A DNA stretch of 64,000 nucleotides, from contig JAEPNV010000015.1 of NCBI GenBank assembly GCA_017643215.1, forward strand, positions 61,162-125,161. Reading direction: 5' to 3'. Source of the DNA: Roseibium sp. Its GTDB lineage: Bacteria > Pseudomonadota > Alphaproteobacteria > Rhizobiales > Stappiaceae. This document shows, in pieces, positions 50,676 through 59,734 of this stretch. The stretch's first letter is position 1. Each line of letters opens with the position of its first letter. Position numbers and translations under genes: made by a program. Below the pieces are notes generated by a model. That model saw only the letters and a program-made list of their open reading frames with translations. It made no database searches and was not told the origin of the DNA.

Positions 50676-51728
50676 TTATAGGCTCTTCCAAAGCCGGAAC
50701 TTGACGCGCAGGTACTTTTCCTGAACGAACCGCGCGGCGCGAAACGATGGCGGAAGATGAAGCGTATCGGCGCGATGGTTCCCGGACAAAAACACCTCGT
50801 TGAACTGCGCCATGACCGCCTCGGGGCGATAGGCGCACATTGCCGAGACGGCCTTGTCGGCATCAGCGGCACTCGGCTCATACCCGGTCAAAAGCGCGAC
50901 CAGATCCCGGCGCGTTTTATAAAGCCAGTCGGGATCGGGGCTCAGACAGACGTGGTTCTGGTCCATGCCGCCCGCCCAGGTAAACACCGGCCGTCCGAGC
51001 GCCAGGAACTCCGCGTTGGCGAGCCCGAAGCTTTCGCCGATCTTCTTGGCGTTAAGGCCGGCATCGCAGGTGGCAATAAAATCCGCCTTGTCCTGCGGTC
51101 CGATCACCGCAGGCAAAAACACCGCCCGCGGATGATCGATGAACCGGTCGGTGTTGACGAACAAGAAGTGGAGATTGGAGCGCTTGTCCAATGCCTCGGC
51201 AACGGCTTGTTGCGCAAACGGAATGTTGAACTGGTCCTTTCCGCCATAGCGGCCGACGACAAATGCATTCTCCGGGATGCCGAATTCGGCGCGGCGCGTC
51301 TTTACCGGCTGCGGCAGGTCAACGATATGGGGCACGAACGGCGCGCGGCCGCCGGTCATCCAGTCGGACAGCCACTTTGACACATAGGCATAAACATCGC
51401 CGTGGGGCTGAAACTGGCGGAAAACCGCGTGGACGCCGATCCGGCTGGCGGCAATATCCGTCCTCGTTTTCTCGCCGCTGGTGATGAAATAGCAAAAGTC
51501 GAGATCGAACGGATCGCTGATGGCTGTGAGGTCCGCGTCCGGGTCGAACGGAACCAGGCGCAAACCGCTCAGCTTGAACTTCTCGACCCCTTGCGGATGG
51601 CTTTTCTGGGGGCAGTAGAAGACAACCACATCATGGCCAAGGATTGCCTGAGTACCACCTGCATAATCGTGCAGGGCGACACTCATGCCCCGCTCGTTGA
51701 TACCGCCCGCCTGAAAGCCGATCCGCAT
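50676..51728 (-). CDS. Glycosyltransferase (GT-B like), group 1 type
   Basis: 350 residues. N-terminal half binds the acceptor and the C-terminal half resembles the donor-binding part of GT4 enzymes: FVVGRYGGKDQFNIPFAQQAV opens it, and GESFGLANAEFLALGRPVFTW is the usual E-x7-E motif region. The sugar and acceptor are unknown. Starts with MRIGFQAGGINERG. Forms a two-gene unit with the GT17 gene; a polysaccharide or glycan locus is implied, although no flippase or polymerase is nearby. Confidence 0.78.
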   Translation of the reverse strand: MRIGFQAGGINERGMSVALHDYAGGTQAILGHDVVVFYCPQKSHPQGVEKFKLSGLRLVPFDPDADLTAISDPFDLDFCYFITSGEKTRTDIAASRIGVHAVFRQFQPHGDVYAYVSKWLSDWMTGGRAPFVPHIVDLPQPVKTRRAEFGIPENAFVVGRYGGKDQFNIPFAQQAVAEALDKRSNLHFLFVNTDRFIDHPRAVFLPAVIGPQDKADFIATCDAGLNAKKIGESFGLANAEFLALGRPVFTWAGGMDQNHVCLSPDPDWLYKTRRDLVALLTGYEPSAADADKAVSAMCAYRPEAVMAQFNEVFLSGNHRADTLHLPPSFRAARFVQEKYLRVKFRLWKSL

Positions 51729-51799
51729 GCCGTCCCCGTTCCGCGCTGTGCAGACGGCTGCTTATCCGAAGACACTTCTATCGTCCAGCACCCGGCTCT

Positions 51800-54202
51800 T
51801 CACAGCTGATCGCCGGAGGCCGCGCCCTCCGGGTCGAGGTCCGGATCGATCATGCCGGCGGCGGCCGCGGCCCCGGCGGCGGCCTTCAGCACGTCAGTCG
51901 ACGGCTGCGGCGGCTGACCGGCCGGCACGGCCGCGTCCCCGTTCGCGGCCACCTGGACCGTGACCTGCCGGTGGGCGAACTTAATGCCGTTTTGCTCGAA
52001 GAGGTCCCGCAAGCCCTGGTAGACCACCTTGCGCAATTCGAACTGTTTGCCCGGTTTGGCGGTGAACTTCACCCGCGCGATCATCGCCGAATCCTCCATC
52101 GACAAGATGCCCTGGCTTTTCACCGGCGCAAGCAGCATCGGGCCGTAATACTCGTCCGCCACCAGCTCCTGGCCGAATTTCTTGATGATCTTGCGCATCT
52201 TGTCGACATCCGTGTCATAGGTGACCCGGAAAGCGAGCTTCATGATCGCCCAGTCGCGTGAGAAGTTTTCCACCTTCTGGATTTCGCCAAAGGGAACAGT
52301 AGTCAAGGCGCCGCGGTGATGGCGCAGTTGCATGGACCGGATGGAGATCTTTTCGACCGTTCCCTTGGCGCTGCCGATGTCGATGTACTCGCCCTTCCGG
52401 AACGCATCGTCGATCAGGTAGAACGCACCGGAAAAGATGTCGCGGATGAGGGTCTGCGCGCCGAAACCGATGGCAAGACCAACCACTCCGGCACCGGCGA
52501 AGAGCGGTCCGATATTGACGCCGAGTTCGGACAGCACGACCATCGCCGCGATCACCACGATGGTGACAAGCAGGAAGTTCCGGAAGATCGGCAGGAGCGT
52601 CGCGATCCGGCTCTCGCCCGCGCCGCCGACTTCCGCCTCCTCGTCCTTTTCCGCCGGTGCCTCCTTGGCGATCTGACGGTCGATCAGGATCTTGACGGAT
52701 TCGTAGGCCATGTAGCCGAGGAACATGACCAGCAGGATCTCGATGAACGAGCCGACGAACGAGCCGCTGCCGGCCAGCGGCACGCCCCACATGTTGGCCA
52801 GGAGATCGGCGGATCCAAACGCCACCAGAATGGCCGCGCCGCGATCGAAAAGATCCCGGAATTGGGACCGGTCCGCCTCCCGGTCGGCGGCCTCCGCGCG
52901 GGCCTGTGCCGCCGCGCTTTCCGCGTCCTGGCTATCGTCCTCCGACGTGTCCGCGCGCTGAATATCCTCCAAAATCGCCGCCTGGACCTTTGGCGTGTCG
53001 AGACGGGGTAGAAGCACCTTGTCGATCATGAGGATCAGCACGCCATAACCGGCAGCGGCGACCAGGATCACCGCCAGCGGCGCGGCGACCAGGCCGGTCG
53101 CATCGGGCAGATCCAGCAGAATCCGGATTGCGGAAATCGCCCACGCGATAACGAAGTAGACGACTGCAATGATGTGCCAGGAACCCGCCAGGATACGGCG
53201 CCAAAGCGCGGCCGACGTGCCTTTCGCGCCCCGGATCAGATCCCCGATCACGTGCCGGTAGGCGATCGCGATCCCGCTCAACAGCAGCATCGACAGCATC
53301 GCCGCGGCGATCAGGGCAAGCTTGTGGGCATCCTCAGGCAGACCCAGGCGGTCCATCAGGTTGCACAAGCCGAGCGCCACCGCGGCAATGACCGTCGCTC
53401 CGATCAGCAAGCGATAGAGGCCTTGGGCGTTGGCGTTCGAGAGCGCCACGAGCCGGTGCGTCGGCGCATCGGGCGCCAGAAGGTTCAAGAAAACAATCCG
53501 GACGAACAAAAACAGAGCGGTCGTCGACACAACGACAAACGTCGTCTCCTCGCCGGCATCCGTGTCACTGGTCAAAAACAGCCCGATAAGACCAGCCACG
53601 GAGATGAAAACGACAAGGCCAACCGTCATCAAGATCGCGCGCAGGAACAGATAGGAAAGCTTGTCGGCGCGATGATAGACGTCCTGCTTGTAAAGATAGA
53701 CGAATTGCCGGCGTCCCCATCGGCCGACAAAGGTGGTCGCGAGGAGGCCGAGCGCAACGGCCACAATCAGCCCAAGAGCGGTCGTGAAGATCCAGCTCAA
53801 GCTCCCGTCGGGGCCATGGGCCCGGAGCGTCGCCACCATGGTTCCGGGAAATGAAGGCACTTCCATCACGATCGACTTGACGACATCGCGCGCCTTCAGC
53901 GCGGTCTCGATCTCCGCCTCGAACGGCTCGGCCGCCTCCCGGCGGGCCAGTTCGTCGGGATCAAGCGCCAGTGCCGCATCCGATGCCGCATCGCCCGGCT
54001 CCGATGTCTCCGCTTCAGCAGCCTGCGAGCCGATCAGGCCAAGGACCCCTTGCGCGGACGCAGGTCCAAGCAGCACGCCGGTCAGGATCAACAGCGAGAG
54101 CGTGAGAACCACGGCCGCTCGTATTCTGGAAACGATCGTCTTCGCAGCGCCCGCGAGCCTGAAACACTCCTGAGACCTTACCATCGCGCGCATTGCCCCC
54201 AT
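51800..54202 (-). CDS. Mechanosensitive ion channel family protein (MscS type, large)
   Basis: 800 residues. Signal peptide (ending GPASAQG) with three possible Met codons in the first seven; ATG at 54193 has the best GGGG spacing. A periplasmic part with acidic Ala-rich sequence, then about ten hydrophobic segments and finally the MscS pore domain: FAGAGVVGLAIGFGAQTLIRDIFSGAFYLIDDAFRKGEYIDIG and FGEIQKVENFSRDWAIMKLAFRVTYDTDVDKM. C-terminus is Pro/Gln/Ala rich. Osmotic release channel of the large MscK/MscM-like kind. Confidence 0.92.
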   Translation of the reverse strand: MGAMRAMVRSQECFRLAGAAKTIVSRIRAAVVLTLSLLILTGVLLGPASAQGVLGLIGSQAAEAETSEPGDAASDAALALDPDELARREAAEPFEAEIETALKARDVVKSIVMEVPSFPGTMVATLRAHGPDGSLSWIFTTALGLIVAVALGLLATTFVGRWGRRQFVYLYKQDVYHRADKLSYLFLRAILMTVGLVVFISVAGLIGLFLTSDTDAGEETTFVVVSTTALFLFVRIVFLNLLAPDAPTHRLVALSNANAQGLYRLLIGATVIAAVALGLCNLMDRLGLPEDAHKLALIAAAMLSMLLLSGIAIAYRHVIGDLIRGAKGTSAALWRRILAGSWHIIAVVYFVIAWAISAIRILLDLPDATGLVAAPLAVILVAAAGYGVLILMIDKVLLPRLDTPKVQAAILEDIQRADTSEDDSQDAESAAAQARAEAADREADRSQFRDLFDRGAAILVAFGSADLLANMWGVPLAGSGSFVGSFIEILLVMFLGYMAYESVKILIDRQIAKEAPAEKDEEAEVGGAGESRIATLLPIFRNFLLVTIVVIAAMVVLSELGVNIGPLFAGAGVVGLAIGFGAQTLIRDIFSGAFYLIDDAFRKGEYIDIGSAKGTVEKISIRSMQLRHHRGALTTVPFGEIQKVENFSRDWAIMKLAFRVTYDTDVDKMRKIIKKFGQELVADEYYGPMLLAPVKSQGILSMEDSAMIARVKFTAKPGKQFELRKVVYQGLRDLFEQNGIKFAHRQVTVQVAANGDAAVPAGQPPQPSTDVLKAAAGAAAAAGMIDPDLDPEGAASGDQL

Positions 54203-54301
54203 CCTTCACCGTGCCGTCAAAAAGCACGGAATTCCCGGCATGAAAAGCACTGCAAAGCGACTTGTTCGTCGAAGCCTGTCAGAAGTTGCGAGGCTGAAAC
54301 G

Positions 54302-54334
54302 AAAAAAAACGGCCCGGGTCTCCCGCGGGCCGTT
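54302..54334 (-). terminator. Intrinsic terminator of the second DUF2336 gene
   Basis: On the minus strand AACGGCCCG, a 9-base loop, CGGGCCGTT and then TTTTTTTC, 24 bases after the stop. Strong stem and T tract. Confidence 0.88.
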
Positions 54335-54357
54335 CAGAGGACCGACAACACAGGCGA

Positions 54358-55443
54358 TCAATGTAAGGAAACGGTGTTCCAGTGGGCCAGTTTCCGCTTG
54401 GCCTCACCGACGGTCATGCGGTCGAAGGATTTCATGGCGCGGCCGCGGGCATCGGCGCTTAACCGGTGGCGCCACGGACCGATCGACAACAGGGCGCCGA
54501 CGGTGACCGGAGAGAAACCCAGCGCCTTCGCCGTCATCAGGAACGGCTCGGGATCGGTGCGCACCATCCAGTGGCTGACCTCTTCCAGCCCGCACCGCGA
54601 CAACCAGGCAACGGCGGCAACGACCTCCGGGAACCGGTCCTCGGCCGCAAACCGCAAAAGCGCGGCCTCCGAGATGGTTCCGTTCTGGGCTTGCTGGAGC
54701 ACGCGGCTGCGGGCGGTTTCAAAATCGTAGCGTCCCAGCCAGTATTGATTGCTCATCCGCGTTGCCGCGATTTCCGTGGCGTTGACGATGCGTTTCGCTT
54801 CCGCCCGCCGACCCCTTTCTTCAAGCTTGCGCCGGACATCGCCACCGGCGATCGCAACAAGCGCGTGGATATGCTGGTCGGCCAGATCGGGACGATCGCT
54901 GAGCACAAGCTGAAGCGTGGCGTCGGCAGCCGCATCGCTGATCAACGACGTCATGGACACGTCTGAAAACACGGCGCCGTCGTTGCCGGCCACCTTGCGC
55001 TTGACCCTCATGTCGCCGCGGGCCACCAGAATGTCGGTCACCGCCTCCGGCAAAACGTCCCGGTGGGCGATCGCATACAGATGACAGTCGCCCCGCTTGC
55101 GCGCGATATGAACGAGATCGGCATCGCGCAACACGGTCGACCGCTTGAGGATCGGCTCGGCAATCGCGATTTCGTCCTCGGCCAGCTTTCGAATGGTCTC
55201 TTCCGGTCCACGTCTCAGGCCGGCCATCTGATCGGCGACAAACCGGCGAACCTCGGCCTCGACCATTCCGACCAGGCGGAGCAGAACCGCGTCGTAGATA
55301 TCGACCTGCTCGTCTGAGCACCGGTCCGATGTCAAGGCGAAGAGTGTAGCGACATGGCGGGCCAATTCCGCGCGCCGATCGGCTCCGGTGTCTCCACTCA
55401 GTTCCGCAAAATTCACAAGTTCGGTTTTCAGCGCTTCCGACAT
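54358..55443 (-). CDS. DUF2336 domain protein (second copy)
   Basis: 361 residues from ATG 55443; the frame is open 141 codons further upstream but this covers the divergent promoter and is AT-rich and non-protein. Helical repeat protein: LSGDTGADRRAELARHVATLFALTSDRCSDEQVDIYDAVLLRLVGMVEAEVRRFVADQM aligns with the start of the 41131-42285 protein, and HRDVLPEAVTDILVARGDMRVKRKVAGNDGAVFSDVSM is the conserved core. Function unknown. Ends before an intrinsic terminator. A 14-base direct repeat lies in its promoter region. Confidence 0.85.
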   Translation of the reverse strand: MSEALKTELVNFAELSGDTGADRRAELARHVATLFALTSDRCSDEQVDIYDAVLLRLVGMVEAEVRRFVADQMAGLRRGPEETIRKLAEDEIAIAEPILKRSTVLRDADLVHIARKRGDCHLYAIAHRDVLPEAVTDILVARGDMRVKRKVAGNDGAVFSDVSMTSLISDAAADATLQLVLSDRPDLADQHIHALVAIAGGDVRRKLEERGRRAEAKRIVNATEIAATRMSNQYWLGRYDFETARSRVLQQAQNGTISEAALLRFAAEDRFPEVVAAVAWLSRCGLEEVSHWMVRTDPEPFLMTAKALGFSPVTVGALLSIGPWRHRLSADARGRAMKSFDRMTVGEAKRKLAHWNTVSLH

Positions 55444-55523
55444 TGCTCGTAACCAAAGTCCGGGTTGTGATTGCGATGGACTTTGGCGGGCAGATTTAAA
55501 GAAGTAAAAAACGCCGTTTTTGA

Positions 55524-55594
55524 GAATGTAATTGTTTTTATCTAAAATCCGTTCCTTATTTGCGCCAAATCGCCGACATCGAATGTAATTGTTT
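55524..55594. repeat. 14-bp direct repeat in a divergent promoter
   Basis: GAATGTAATTGTTT occurs at 55524-55537 and again at 55581-55594, 57 bases apart, in the AT-rich region between the DUF2336 start (55443) and the trmO start (55750). Exact duplication of 14 bases in such a short region suggests two binding sites of one regulator. Confidence 0.7.
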
Positions 55595-55749
55595 AATCCG
55601 TCTCGATTTTCTTGCGCGCCGCGTATCTGCAAGACGTCGCCCGGGCGCTCAAAAAAATGTGGCCGTTGCCGATTTTTTTGTTTCGCGCGCGTTCGGGCAG
55701 CCGGCCGTGTAAAGATCGGGAACCCCATGTTGAACGACAGAGTCGCTTG

Positions 55750-56274
55750 ATGACGGATTTGCCCCGCCCCGGAGAAATCGCCCTCGATCAGGACCCGGCC
55801 GCGCAACGGCCGGACGCCGGTCTGGTCTTTATCGGCCACATTGAAACACCCTGGACCAGCCGGCATGAGTGCCCGCGAAGCGGCCGGCGCAGCGATGACC
55901 TATGCAAGGTGCACCTGAAGCCGGACTATGCGCCGGGCCTTGCCTCGGTCGACAGCTGTACGCATTTGATCCTGCTCTACTGGATGGACAAGGCGCGCCG
56001 GGATCTCATTGTTCAAGCGCCCGCCTTTGACAGCGTCACGCATGGGGTCTTTGCCCTGCGCTCTCCGGTCCGCCCGAATCCGATTGCCCTGTCGGTTGTC
56101 GACCTTGTGGCGATTGACGGGCCGACATTGACCGTCCGCGGCGTGGATTGCCTGAACGGCACGCCGCTGTTGGACATCAAACCCTATTTTCCGCGCAACG
56201 ACAGCATCCCGGACGCGGACGTCGGCTGGCACCCGAACCGCACCCATCCGGACCGCCGGTCCACCGATCTGTGA
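55750..56274 (+). CDS. trmO: tRNA (N6-threonylcarbamoyladenosine(37)-N6)-methyltransferase TrmO
   Basis: 174 residues from ATG 55750; upstream in-frame codons lie in the promoter region. SAM-dependent TsaA-like beta-barrel enzyme that methylates t6A37 in tRNA-Thr. Motifs: GLVFIGHIETPWTSRHECPRSGR, LILLYWMDKARRD, GVFALRSPVRPNPIALSVVDL and LDIKPYFPRNDSIPDADVGW. Transcribed alone, divergent from the DUF2336 gene. Confidence 0.92.
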   Translation: MTDLPRPGEIALDQDPAAQRPDAGLVFIGHIETPWTSRHECPRSGRRSDDLCKVHLKPDYAPGLASVDSCTHLILLYWMDKARRDLIVQAPAFDSVTHGVFALRSPVRPNPIALSVVDLVAIDGPTLTVRGVDCLNGTPLLDIKPYFPRNDSIPDADVGWHPNRTHPDRRSTDL

Positions 56275-56348
56275 GCCCGTCGCCTGAACGCGCCGGGCCG
56301 GGCTGAACCGGTTTTCGTCCGATGGGTCCAAGTTGGACGGAAACGGCG

Positions 56349-57194
56349 CTAAAGGCCGTCCGCCAAGGACCGCGCGAAATCCCCGGCTTCATGCGAGCGG
56401 ACAAGCGCGTGCCGGACCAGATCGTCGAAATGCCGGATGAACAGCTGGACATGCCCGGTCGCGGAGAAGGCGAGATAGCGCTGGCCGATATAGATGGCGG
56501 CCCGTTTCTGGCCGAACACGGTGAACGGCGCCGAATACCGGTCGCTTGCCCCGAACAGATGCACCCGCAAGGACGGGTAGAGCGCGCTCAGCATGTCCCC
56601 CATGTGGAGGAGCTGGGCCTTTCGGGACGCGGCCGGCACATCGCGCCACATGCCCTCGCCGTGGGCGAACAGGATCAACGTCTCGCGCGAAAACGCGATT
56701 TCCATGTCGGTTTCAGGCCGATGCAGCAGCGCCCGCTGATCGCGCGTATCCGTGATCGCCTGGCCCGCCGTGCGCACGGTCTCGCCCGAATACTCGAAAG
56801 TGAGCACCTCTTCGGTCTTCAGGACATCGGGCAGGTTGGCCGGCACGTGGCGGATCTTGGCGCCGTTCGATTCCCGGTACCAGGCCAGCAGATGTTCATC
56901 CACCGGGTTCCGGTCCGTTTCCGCCACCTGCACCGCCTGGTCGAGGATTTCCGCGGCAATGCCACGATGCGCCGACAGTCCAAGCAGCCAGTCCGACGAC
57001 ACGCCGAGCGAGCCGGCGATCGCGGCCAGCGCCTGGCCGTTGGGAAGGCGCGGCGCTTCGTCGGACAGGAGCTGCGAGACGGTCGACCGGTCCAATCCCG
57101 CCGCCCGGGCCAGATCGCTGCGGTTCATCTCCCGCGACCGCAAGGAGGACGCCAGGCGTTCACGAAACAATACAGCGCGGTCTCTTTTATCCAT
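56349..57194 (-). CDS. XRE family transcriptional regulator
   Basis: 281 residues. N-terminal helix-turn-helix (RSDLARAAGLDRSTVSQLLSDEAPRLPNGQALAAIAGSLGVSSDWLLGLS), then a long C-terminal domain (about 190 residues) with alternating acidic and aromatic segments (VLTFEYSGETVRTAGQAITDTRDQRALLHRPETDMEIAFSRE) of no known fold. It likely senses a ligand. Only 23 bases separate it from the divergent DUF2293 gene start at 57218, so the two share a promoter region. Confidence 0.85.
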   Translation of the reverse strand: MDKRDRAVLFRERLASSLRSREMNRSDLARAAGLDRSTVSQLLSDEAPRLPNGQALAAIAGSLGVSSDWLLGLSAHRGIAAEILDQAVQVAETDRNPVDEHLLAWYRESNGAKIRHVPANLPDVLKTEEVLTFEYSGETVRTAGQAITDTRDQRALLHRPETDMEIAFSRETLILFAHGEGMWRDVPAASRKAQLLHMGDMLSALYPSLRVHLFGASDRYSAPFTVFGQKRAAIYIGQRYLAFSATGHVQLFIRHFDDLVRHALVRSHEAGDFARSLADGL

Positions 57195-57217
57195 GAGTTG
57201 AGGATTATCAAAAACTG

Positions 57218-57586
57218 TTGGAAAATTCCACGCGAACGAAGCACCAACGGCACGCGCTCATGACCGGCGGCACCAAACGGCAGAAAGACATGCGCAAGGC
57301 GCTCCGCGCCCTGTTGCCGCGCGTGCCGATGGCGGATGCTGAAGCGATCCTGACCATCGCGCTTGCCGGACACCTGCGCCACCTGCCGCCCTCCATCGCC
57401 CTGTGGCAGGCGACGACCACGCATGTGCGCCACACTCATTCGGACTACGACAGACTGCTGGAGGACGGCTACGACCGGGACTCGGCGCGATTTTTCGTGA
57501 TCGACGACATGAATGGCGTACTCGAAGCGTGGGGCTGCGCGCGGCGCATCGACCCGGACGGGGATCCGGAGCACACAGCGTTCTGA
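57218..57586 (+). CDS. DUF2293 domain protein
   Basis: 122 residues, or 108 if the ATG at 57260 is used. The conserved DUF2293 core RKALRALLPRVPMADAEAILTIALAGHLRHLPPSIALWQATTTHVRHTHSDYDRLLEDGYDRDSARFFVIDDMNGVLEAWGC is intact. Helical, rich in His/Arg/Asp. Function unknown; distribution in Alphaproteobacteria is well known. Convergent with the RidA-family gene. Confidence 0.85.
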   Translation: MENSTRTKHQRHALMTGGTKRQKDMRKALRALLPRVPMADAEAILTIALAGHLRHLPPSIALWQATTTHVRHTHSDYDRLLEDGYDRDSARFFVIDDMNGVLEAWGCARRIDPDGDPEHTAF

Positions 57587-57605
57587 CGGGTCCGAACCGG
57601 TTCGG

Positions 57606-58007
57606 TCAGGCGGGGTCCGGGCGCCGGGCGATCAGGTCGATTTCCACCAGCGCGCCAACGGCAAGGCCCGTGACCCCGATGCAGGTCCGCGCCGGCAGTT
57701 TTCCAGGCTTGAAATAGCCCTGATAGGTCTCGTTCATCGCCGCATAGTCCCGGTCGAATTCGGTGAGGTAAACCCGGGCGAAGGTGACATGGTCCAGGGT
57801 GAGCCCGACACCGTCCAGAACGATCTTGAGGTTCTCCATCACCCGCGCCGTCTGCGCTTCGACGCCTTTTGGAAGCGGCGCGTCCGGATTGTCCGGATCG
57901 GTCGGCATTTGCCCGGTGACAAACACCCAGCCGTCGGCCTCGACCGCATGCGAAAACGGCGCGACCGGGCGAGGGGCCCGCTCGATCATGTGATGGATTG
58001 GCAGCAT
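57606..58007 (-). CDS. RidA family protein
   Basis: 133 residues from ATG 58007 with a typical ribosome binding region. Trimeric Rid fold: PVAPFSHAVEADGWVFVTGQMPTDPDN, LDHVTFARVYLTEFDRDYAAMNETYQGYF and PARTCIGVTGLAVGALVEIDLIA, with the conserved Arg and Glu of the active site. RidA proteins hydrolyse reactive enamine/imine intermediates from amino acid metabolism. It follows 35 bases after the MOSC gene on the same strand. Confidence 0.92.
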   Translation of the reverse strand: MLPIHHMIERAPRPVAPFSHAVEADGWVFVTGQMPTDPDNPDAPLPKGVEAQTARVMENLKIVLDGVGLTLDHVTFARVYLTEFDRDYAAMNETYQGYFKPGKLPARTCIGVTGLAVGALVEIDLIARRPDPA

Positions 58008-58042
58008 GACTGGCTCCGTGGTGTCCGATCGATCCGCGCCGC

Positions 58043-58666
58043 TCAGTGCGGCACATAGATCCATTGCTCGGGAATATGGGCGGTGACCGTCTCGCCGGCA
58101 TGGATCCGGCCCGGCTTTTCCACGTAGCCGACAAGGCCGCGCAGGTTGCGCGCCGATTTTGGAAACAGAAGGTCCAGGCCCTCCCGGCCCGGCACATGGG
58201 AGGCGATCGCCCGCCCGGCGAACCGGCACGGCGCGTTGTCGCCGTCGACACGGATCACCGCGCCGTCCTCGAAGGCAAGCCGCGTGCGCGGCGGGATCAG
58301 CGAGAAGTTGGGAAGGCCCGTCACGACGATGTTGCCGCCGATCCAGCCGGGCTCGAGCGTGTCGATCTGCATGCGCCGGGCGATCACGCGCAGCTCTTCC
58401 ACCGACAGGATGGAAATCTGCCGCTCGTTGCACATCTCCGTGCCGCGCTCATACCACGGCTCCCGGCCGCCGGACTTGCGGGTGTAGCCGCCGTGCCGGT
58501 CGCCCGGGATCCCTTCGAAGGTCAGATCCAGCGCCTCGATGGTCCGGGTCTGAAAGTCGTCCGGACTGGCCGTTTTCAGGACGCGGGCCACCGCGCCGTT
58601 GATTTTACGGGCCGGCGTGTGGTGGCGCGGTTCGATGTCTTCATCGCCAAAAAGATTTGCGGGCAT
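58043..58666 (-). CDS. MOSC domain protein
   Basis: 207 residues. Beta-strand-rich MOSC fold with the conserved molybdenum-cofactor-type cysteine in VDGDNAPCRFAGRAI, preceded by FEGIPGDRHGGYTRKSG. It may carry sulfur or a molybdopterin ligand, as in YiiM/MARC-type proteins. No molybdoenzyme is near. Upstream of ridA in one transcript, 113 bases after the flavin-binding gene. Confidence 0.9.
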   Translation of the reverse strand: MPANLFGDEDIEPRHHTPARKINGAVARVLKTASPDDFQTRTIEALDLTFEGIPGDRHGGYTRKSGGREPWYERGTEMCNERQISILSVEELRVIARRMQIDTLEPGWIGGNIVVTGLPNFSLIPPRTRLAFEDGAVIRVDGDNAPCRFAGRAIASHVPGREGLDLLFPKSARNLRGLVGYVEKPGRIHAGETVTAHIPEQWIYVPH

Positions 58667-58779
58667 GGCCGATCTCCTGTCGTCGTCACACCACCTCTAT
58701 CGATTGCCTCGACCCGGAGCAAACACTACGATTTTAAGATCCGATCGCTGTGACCGACGAACGCCGCTCTCGCCCGGGC

Positions 58780-59337
58780 TTACCGGCCCTTGAACATGCC
58801 GGACGGAAATCCGTCGATGCCGACGGCATTCTTTTCCCGCCGGTAGGCCTCCAGTTCTTCCTCGGTCTTGGCGTTGGTCCAATTGTCGATCGACGCCCGT
58901 TCGCCCTGATAGTCAAACAGCGGCACACCATACCCGCACGAGGTCTGCGCCATTTCGATGTCCATGCGCACGATCTGCCGGGCGCCATTCGGTTCGTCGC
59001 CGTCAAAGGCGCTGGCCAGAAGGGCGTGATAGGCTTCGCCGCCGCGCGGCAGGATCTCCCCGCGCCCGTAAAGCCGCAGGATGTTCGGCGGCCCGTCCAC
59101 GGCGCAGAACATGATCGTCATGCGGTTGAGCTGGCGCAGATGCGCGGCCGTCTCGTTGCCGCTACCGGTCCGGTCGAGATAGGCGATGTCGTTCGGCCCG
59201 AGCACCTTCAGGCACGTGGTCGGGCGCGGGGAGATGTTCACCCGGCCGGTTGGCGCCGCCGTCGCGGTGAAGAAGATGTGCTGGCGGGCGATGAAACCGG
59301 TCAGTTGATCCGAAAGGCTGTCAAATTGTTTGGCCAT
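58780..59337 (-). CDS. Pyridoxamine 5'-phosphate oxidase family protein
   Basis: 185 residues from ATG 59337. Split-barrel flavin-binding fold: LTGFIARQHIFFTATAAPTGRVNISPRPTT, AYLDRTGSGNETAAHLRQLNRMTIMFCAVDGPPNILRLYGRGEIL, then an extended C-terminal part (SCGYGVPLFDYQGERASIDNWTNAKTEEEL) of the PNPOx-like group. The role is unclear; F420 or FMN may be used. The frame upstream is open but not conserved. Confidence 0.85.
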   Translation of the reverse strand: MAKQFDSLSDQLTGFIARQHIFFTATAAPTGRVNISPRPTTCLKVLGPNDIAYLDRTGSGNETAAHLRQLNRMTIMFCAVDGPPNILRLYGRGEILPRGGEAYHALLASAFDGDEPNGARQIVRMDIEMAQTSCGYGVPLFDYQGERASIDNWTNAKTEEELEAYRREKNAVGIDGFPSGMFKGR

Positions 59338-59487
59338 CGGCCGCGCTCCTGATACCGTCAAGGACCGCGACTGTGCCGTGCCCGGATAAGGTCCGCAAGC
59401 CCGCGTGATCCGGCCATCCGGCCTCCGCAAAACGCAAAACGCAAAAAACGTCCGGTCCTATGTGCGGACCGGCACGGCCGCCGACGG

Positions 59488-59733
59488 TCAGGTGCCAAGA
59501 CCCCCGCCGCCGCCGAGTTCGCCGCCACCGGACGATCCGGACCCGCCGCCTGGCTTCGGTTTCTTGCCGCCGGCCGGATCCGGCGGCGGGCCCTTGGGCT
59601 TCTTGCCGCCGCCCACACGAAAGATTCCCGTCTTGCCGAGGCCGCCCTTGCCGAGCACGTCCTTTACCAGGGAATCGGGGGGCAGCGGGCCCGGCAAATC
59701 CGGGCGCCCGCCGGTTGGTTTTTTGCCCGCCAT
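59488..59733 (-). CDS. Gly/Pro-rich small protein coupled to the DUF6338 gene
   Basis: 81 residues. Starts at ATG 59733, one base after the TGA of the DUF6338 gene (TGAGATG), so translation is coupled. The first 45 residues have ordinary composition (MAGKKPTGGRPDLPGPLPPD, then DSLVKDVLGKGGLGKTGIFRVGGG); the rest is Pro/Gly/Lys-rich low complexity ending in a polyglycine tail. No family is recognised. Its tight pairing with a membrane protein suggests a partner subunit; the segment GIFRVG is the only part likely to be structured. Confidence 0.72.
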   Translation of the reverse strand: MAGKKPTGGRPDLPGPLPPDSLVKDVLGKGGLGKTGIFRVGGGKKPKGPPPDPAGGKKPKPGGGSGSSGGGELGGGGGLGT

Positions 59734-59734
59734 C

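Noticed and set aside
55444..55866. Long N-terminal extension of the second DUF2336 gene
   Set aside because: This stretch crosses an AT-rich divergent promoter with a direct repeat, and the homologous start is the ATG at 55443.
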